From Paraspadella gotoi (taxonomy: Eukaryota > Chaetognatha), in contig CM119267.1 in assembly GCA_051294375.1 (NCBI GenBank), forward strand, positions 10,039,458 through 10,103,457: a DNA stretch of 64,000 nt, in the 5' to 3' direction. This document shows positions 57,770-64,000 of this stretch, in pieces. The notes under the pieces were generated by a model that did not search any database, was not told the origin of the DNA, and worked only from the letters and a program-made list of their open reading frames with translations. The stretch's first letter is position 1; the number at the start of each line of letters is the position of its first letter. The position numbers and the translations under genes were made by a program.

Positions 57770-60700
57770 CAGACCGTCGAGCTGAAGATTAATTGTTGGA
57801 CTGGAAAGTCTCGGACCGTCGAAACACGAGGCGATGGAAAAGACGGGGGGAAAAAAAGGTTTTAAAAAAAAAGGAAAAAAGTAGAAAACGAAATGCCGAA
57901 GATCCGAGGCTGATTAGAATGATCTAACAACAAGCGATAGTTTTCCTTATAACTAAGGATGCGGGTAGTAGGTTAAATTACGGCTGTGGGTTCTACTTCG
58001 ATGGCCAAGCGCTTTCACGCGCTCGCTCTCCTTCGACCCCGACTCCAGACTCATCAACCCTCGGTATCTTCCACCAGAGCCTCCAACCAGCTTCACGCCT
58101 ACAACGTTGAGTTAACAAGCGGGGCGGGTGAGGGGGAGGTGAATTTCTTTAGCATTCAGAATTAGATTCGTTGTGTCGTGTAATTTTCAAGGCGCGGACC
58201 CGGGGACGCTGAAATACTGTATATGACCGAAAGGACGATAACGGCGACGGAAACCGTAACGACGACGTCGGTGATGATGGGAAACAAAAGCGCAAATCGA
58301 GGCCTCGTTTAAAAATTCATCGCGAAATTTCATTGGCATGAGATGGAAAGCCCGTATTCGATTGTAGAGAGAGAGAGAGAGAGAGAGAGATCTGAATGAG
58401 GAGTGAGAGAGAAGAGGTATTTTGTCCGCCAATTTCAGTCGTACCTCGACTCCGGGGCTTCGTGTCGTGAAAGGATGATGGTCGTTCGTCCCTGAGACGC
58501 GCTGAACCTCAGCGGAAAACCACATGACGGGAAAGGAGAGCGAGAATCTCCCCTCGTTCATTGAGCTCCGCGCAAATGATTATAGAAATGAATCATAAGA
58601 CCGATGTCCACGGGAAGGCTTGGTGATTGAGGAAGATTATATCAATCTCAGAGACCAAAAAAGAAGACAGCGATTCTGGGCGACAGCGCTAATGGGACAA
58701 AGAAGCGTTATGGGAATTCCTTCTTATTCATTCGCGTATTTGTTTGTTTCAATTGTGGGTAAATTGGAGTTTGTAAATTGAGAATTTTTTTTTTTCACAT
58801 TATGAAACTTTGGTTACAAACGATTTAGAATAATGTATATCTGATAAGTAAATTTTGTCATTTTATTTTAAAAAGTGGCAATGTTTACCAGACTCGTCAT
58901 GCGGCGCCATGTTACGCGCCACTCTTCGCAGTACGACTCAATTATTTTTTCTTGCTGCTTTATGAATCTGTTTAATGCATCTGTCGACCGCCCGGTCTCC
59001 GCCCGTTTACGAACAGCCAGCGCCGCCAACTGGTAAGAGTGTTCAAGCCATAGTCATCGCGGCATAGATTTTCTAATGTATTTTAGTTCTTAATGACTTT
59101 TAACCAGAGACCGATTACTCCTTTCAATACGAAAAAAGTTCGCAAATATCTGTTGGGATGATAAAGGAACGAAAAAAATACTTATTTAAAAATCACTCGC
59201 TACTGCCTAAGACAATGAATCTTACAAATTCCTTGAGTACGGTTCTGTATATTCGTTCATACTCGAGGAAATCTCCTAAATCTCTTCACAATTTCATCTT
59301 CACTCTCAAATATTCTGTTCAGACTATTTGCACACGTCTTCCCTCTCGACGTTATCTCCCTATTAGTAGGATGTGTTCCGCCCATTCCACGGCGAGTCGG
59401 GTCGTACCCTCCCTATTGCCACTGCCGGGACGGGTTACGTCCCCATCCTCACATAAATTGGTGTATGGGATCTCTGTCCTCCCTCCCTGCACCTCACCTC
59501 CCTGAGCTGAGTACATTATGTGCACTATTACGCTGCCTAATCCGGGTTCCAACCAAGATCCTGTTCCATTGATCATCACTTCCTGATGACTGGAAATCTC
59601 CGTTTCCGCGATACTATCGACTCTAATGACGCCGAAACTCACGATTCCGGGACATTTTGCATGGTGACGAACATGGCTTCTTTTGTGAAATGAATAACAA
59701 AACAATGTCTGCTGTAATCCTTTTTCTGATACTACTCTCGTTGCAGGAGTTTTTTTAACTGATGGACTTGCATATTAGCCGCCTTTAAAGTAGCAGACCT
59801 TCTTATGATGACCCGAGTTTCCAGAGCGATTCAGACGGCTTTAAAGTTATGGTACAGTGGCCTAAAATTATGATCACGGTCATCGATCAAATGATCAGAT
59901 CAGAAATGAGAATACGATGATCTGTGACTCACTCAGTGACACCTAACGATCTAAAAAAAAGAAGTCAAGACAATAAAGAAGAGAGAAGAGAGAGAGAGGG
60001 AGAGCAACGAGAAAAGAGAGAGGAGAGAGAAGTGGTCATCTGGCGCCTCCGAGACAGAGAGAGAGACAGCACAGACCAGACAGACAGGACCAGACAGCAA
60101 CAGAAGGCAGACAGAAAAGGACAGCCACCCATACGATGGTCCAAGATCGCCATCTTCGCCCGAAAATCTCCACTTCAACCGCCGTTTTCCTCTCACCCGA
60201 TTCTTATTTCAAATACGTTGTTTGCCAAAACCCCCGAAAAAACCATCAGATGGGCGAGCTGAGATGAGGCTGCACCGGCAACGTGGGATCAGGTTGGCCG
60301 ATACGATTCGAGCGGCTCGAGAATCGATCTCGGCGCTCAATATCGTTCGTCGATTGTTATCGTTGTTAATTGGGCGATTAATACCTGTTAACGACCCACG
60401 AAGACAAACTCTCGGTGGGCGGCAGGCGACGGGAGAATGTTTTCCGGTCGATGTTACTTTTGTCTATTATTAAAAACGAAGAGGAAAAACAGGAGACGAT
60501 GATTTTTTTTTCATAAAAAGAAACATGCGTTTACATTCAGAATATTAAAATAAAATAAAAAAAAATTTCGGGAATTAGGGATAGTGGCTATCGACTTAGG
60601 GATAAAGACGATAGTTGTTAGGGATTAGTGTTTAATTAAATTTTTGGTTAAATATTAACTCACAGATCTATAAAGTATATTATAGCCACGTCGTTCGATG

Positions 60701-60890
60701 TGCCAACCCAAAAAGAGCGCTCCTAAACATGAATCAATATTAACACAGACGAAAAACATCGCTAACAATTGGCCACCCACGGCAACGAGCAAATCTTAAA
60801 CGAAAAACATGACAGAGCCGTCGCTTTGAAAAAAATCTGGTTCGCCCATACGTAGTGCTTTTTATTGCCAGAGAACTTGGATAGGAAGAG
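57770..60890. other. Mixed-composition region; no gene recognised
   Basis: Contains a short GA run (58368-58390), open frames on both strands at 59158-59705 with no convincing product, and purine-rich DNA near 59980-60110. 60570-60640 has a few GGGATTAG-like words, too few to call telomeric. Confidence 0.4.
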
Positions 60891-61230
60891 GAGATAGAGA
60901 GAAGATGAGCAGATGAGAAAGCGAGAGATGTGTAGGAAGGATGGATGAGGAGAGAATAGAGAGAGAGAGACGAAACGAGAGCATGAGAGAGAAGAGAAGA
61001 TGAGATGAGAAGACGGAGCGGTTGAGAGAGATAGGAGGAGAGGAGAGAGAGAGGAAATGGTATCGAGAGAAAACGAAATAAAGACAGGATGCCGGAATTA
61101 GAAAGCGACGAGAGTGAAGAGAAAGATGGAGACGAGAAGAGAGTCGAGAGGAGAGAGAGATAGAGAGCAGAAGAGGGGAGAGAGGGGATCAGGAGGAGAG
61201 TTAGGGAAAGGATATAGAAAGCCTACGGAG
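60890..61230 (+). repeat. Degenerate polypurine (GA-rich) tract
   Basis: About 340 bases almost entirely of A and G with scattered T and C; looks like an old, mutated GA repeat. Confidence 0.75.
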
Positions 61231-62071
61231 GTCGGAAGAGGACTGACGGACGGCCGACGACACCGACGAATTGATGTCAGTGCAGTTGGGTGATTCGAAC
61301 TCTTCGTCCTTCCGCCCTGAGATCGAGTCGCGAAATGATCACCCGTTGGATAGGGCGCCTGGGTTTCGGGTAAAAGGGGATTTCGGTTTGGTATGCCGGA
61401 TGCCGTTAATTCGTGGACTGCCGCTCGGTTGCGCTCGGCTGGGAGTTGATGGATCTCAGTCAGTGCTCGGGGATCGTGAGGGTGTGCCTCGGTCCGAAGG
61501 ACCACGATTTTTGCGGGCAGGTATCGGTTTTTCTCGCCGTCGAACTCTCTATTCTATTTGCACGGTAGGGAACGGGTTGTTTTGAAAGTGGTTGTAATTA
61601 AAATTTAAAAACTATTAGATTCGAATGGATATTGGGAGTGAACTCGAACGCCCGGATAAGGAAATACGTATAATGTTATAATTGTAACAATTGATATAAC
61701 ACAGGAAAAATTAGAAGCGGGTTCGCGGATAGAGGGGCCCGAGACGATTAAATCGGCGCTGGCCTCGCTATTGAACGCTCTCGGGGCCGCTCAAGAGAGG
61801 AACGGGAGGCACGGGTCGGGACGGGCGGTAACGTGGAGGGGCGTTGAGTAGTGCATGAGTCGAATGGGCTGGGAAGTCTAGCGACCGAAGGCAGATAAGG
61901 TATTAGCTCTTGCGTTTCCTGGATCCGTTGGCTGAACGAGGGCGAAGAGTGGTACCTCAGACTCGAGGATTACGCGATTCTCTCCCCGTCCTAGCCGCCC
62001 CGCCCCTGTTCTTGCCCTACCTTGCTCCCTGCTCTGGCCGGGTCAAATAATTTCTCTGCTCTGCGCTCTTC

Positions 62072-62215
62072 GTCCCTCTCTCTCTCCTCCTCTCTCTCTC
62101 TCTCTCTCTCGTCCTCATCTCTCTCATCTTCTCTACTCTCTTTTCTATCTTCTCTTCAGACTCGACTCCTCCTCCTTATTATCCCATCTTACAAGTCATG
62201 CTCTCTCTTCTCTCT

Positions 62216-62253
<38 letters not shown>

Positions 62254-62265
62254 CCTCTCTCTCTA
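62072..62265 (+). repeat. (CT)n tracts
   Basis: CT-rich stretches with breaks; the purest run is 62218-62250. Confidence 0.9.
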
Positions 62266-62922
62266 ACTCTCCCTCTCCTTTCTCCGCCCTTCTTATGCCC
62301 TCCCGCGCATTCCGACCGCATTCCCCTTCGGTCAATTTTAGGAAACAGTCGGCGCTTGTACGTTTCGGGTGGTTGACAGTTTCCCGCAGTCGCCAGGGTT
62401 AGGCTGTCTTGCGTGCATGTTATCTGTCCTTCTTTTTCCACGCGTCGGCATCGCCAACACCTGACGAGCCGACAACGGTCCCGCCGTCTTTATCTTTTTC
62501 ACTGTTCTGCTCGCTCTCCTTGCCGGGGCGCCGCTTTCTGCCGCGCAGACGAGACACTATTGGTCGAACCCAAGTCTCGGGGACGAGATGGATCTTTCTT
62601 ATCGAAAGTGGACAGGGCGTTTTTTGACTGAGAGTATTTTCACTCTTTGCGCATCTCGCTTTTCAATGCTTTCTTTCATTTTCCTTATCTCTGGATTCTT
62701 CGTAGAAGGAACCAGGCTTACTCCCAACGATACCAATCTTTCATGTCTGTAGTTGCAAACATATCTTCAGCTTTTATCCTAATCGGTTTCTTGCCGTGTT
62801 TCACCTTGCGGTCACTTCTGCCGCTTTTAATTGCACGTCACTCTCGCTCCACCCTTTCTGCTCTCTGCGTCATCTCGCTCACTTCCGCTTAGAGGCGCCC
62901 ACGAGCGCCGCCACGTCTAGGT

Positions 62923-62939
62923 CTCTCTCTCTCTCTCTA

Positions 62940-62986
<47 letters not shown>

Positions 62987-63290
62987 TTCTCTTCGGTCCC
63001 CGTGCCGTTCGCTCGATCGCTTTTAATCGCGACTCATCGAAGCCCAGGAATGCCGATGGAATCGATCACGAGTAGAGAAGAGAAGAGGAGGAGGAGGAGG
63101 AGGAGTAAGAGATGGAAGAAGTGGTCGAGGACGAAGGCTTTTAAAAGTCGAGTTCGGGTAGTCAATTTCTTCAGAAATCGGATCGAATTAAAAGATCTCG
63201 ACGTCGAGATCCAATCAGAGAAGAGAAGAGAGAGAGAGAGAGAGAGAGAGATGGAAGAGGAAGCGGAGGGAGAGAGAGAGAGAGAGAAGG
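62923..63290 (+). repeat. (CT)n tract followed by (GA)n tract
   Basis: 62923-62992 is CT repeats; 63224-63290 is GA repeats; a fourth CT-then-GA pair. Confidence 0.9.
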
Positions 63291-63573
63291 AAAGTTAAGG
63301 AAAGAGGAGGAGGAAGAAAAAGATAGAGATGAAAACCTTGTAAGAGAGGAAATGAAAGAAAGGAAATTGAAGAGAAAAAACTAAATTAGGAAAGAGTCGT
63401 TGAACCGCGTGGGTTAATTTAGAGGGCAGAGAGGATAAAGAGAGGAAAAAGAGAAGTCGAGTCCATGGAAAGACAACGAGAAAAAAATTAACGCTGTCGT
63501 CGAGAGCGTGCGGAATAAATCAAAGGAGTAAAAACAACGCAATGATCAGATATCAATTCCATTAGGCCGAGCT

Positions 63574-63575
<2 letters not shown>

Positions 63576-63617
<42 letters not shown>

Positions 63618-63644
63618 TCTCTCCCTCTCTTTCTCTTCTCTTGT
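63576..63644 (+). repeat. (CT)n tract
   Basis: CT repeats with TTC breaks; after it the window ends in purine-rich AAAG/GAAA sequence without genes. Confidence 0.9.
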
Positions 63645-64000
63645 ATTTATAATAAACCGACCGCCCGCTATCTCGATTACATATTTGCAGCACTTAAATA
63701 ATTAGGACGGGCATCGGTGAGCCACCTGCTTAACGCCAGAAGTGAAACAGATGAGGAAAATTTAAATGAGAAAAGATTGAAAAATATTTTGTGCGCGAAA
63801 AAGAGCGGTAATAATACGAGGATATTTTTTTCTCTTTAATAACTGAGTTGGTAACGTAGTTGAAAAATGACTGATGAAGCGGGAGGACAGACAAAAAGTA
63901 AACAAAGAAAAAACAAAAAGAAATAAGAAAGAAAAAAGACAAGAACAAGAAAAGAAAGAAGAGAAAAGAAAGAAAGGAAAGAAAAAAAGAAAGGAGGGAA

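Noticed and set aside
59352-59705. Minus-strand 117-codon frame with a faint resemblance to the region after the protease of Gypsy retrotransposons (ISSHQEVMINGTG)
   Set aside because: No protease, RT or integrase motif next to it, frame broken just upstream, and the opposite strand is equally open.
60570-60640. GGGATTAGG-like words suggesting a telomere block
   Set aside because: Only three scattered words and no CGCCGACC element end nearby.
1-64000. CRISPR arrays, operons, or other prokaryotic systems
   Set aside because: Spliced animal genes, AT-rich introns and simple repeats; tandem arrays here have no spacers and no associated genes.

Overview
The window is nuclear DNA of a metazoan, most likely an invertebrate. 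Genes are split into short exons with GT-AG introns. The two gene families I can name are animal ones: an LHFPL-type tetraspan, and a DUF229 enzyme joined to an F5/8-type C (FTP/fucolectin-like) lectin domain. Degenerate TTAGGG/CCCTAA blocks suggest a TTAGGG-telomere lineage rather than an insect (TTAGG) or nematode (TTAGGC), but these blocks sit inside dispersed elements, so this is weak evidence. I cannot name the species. The five N runs, and duplicated blocks that differ mainly by small indels, point to a draft long-read assembly.

Layout. (1) 1-18.87 kb is AT-rich and holds the recognisable genes. A plus-strand DUF229 gene with an N-terminal membrane anchor, a PAN/Apple-like half module and an FTP lectin domain spans 2884-8830 in nine exons whose phases all agree. 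A minus-strand LHFPL-like gene converges on it (five exons, 12364-10927). Around them lie inverted-repeat (MITE/foldback-like) elements, some carrying telomere-like arrays. (2) 13.86-18.87 kb is a candidate mobile element of about 4.9 kb. It has 17-bp terminal inverted repeats and is flanked by identical 40-bp direct repeats; a possible gene 3' end lies inside it. (3) From 18.87 kb to the end, composition changes to higher GC with very many (CT)n/(GA)n tracts. Promoter-like clusters (CRE, CCAAT, ETS, YY1, CACGTG), a short Tc1/mariner transposase remnant, minisatellites and a dispersed repeat with a conserved hydrophobic peptide frame also occur there. No complete gene was recognised in this part, only a few possible first exons.

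Assembly structure. About 43.7-49.0 kb and 50.2-57.0 kb are two diverged copies of one block. The second carries an extra 3.2 kb that includes a satellite of about 71 bp. About 33.9-34.9 kb and 35.0-35.7 kb are another pair on either side of a gap. Haplotypic duplication or imperfect read correction is as likely as real duplication.

Function. The DUF229 product is predicted to be a type II membrane or secreted alkaline-phosphatase/sulfatase-fold protein with a glycan-binding module in front of it. The LHFPL-like product is a four-pass membrane protein of the claudin-related superfamily. Nothing in the sequence links the two beyond convergent orientation.
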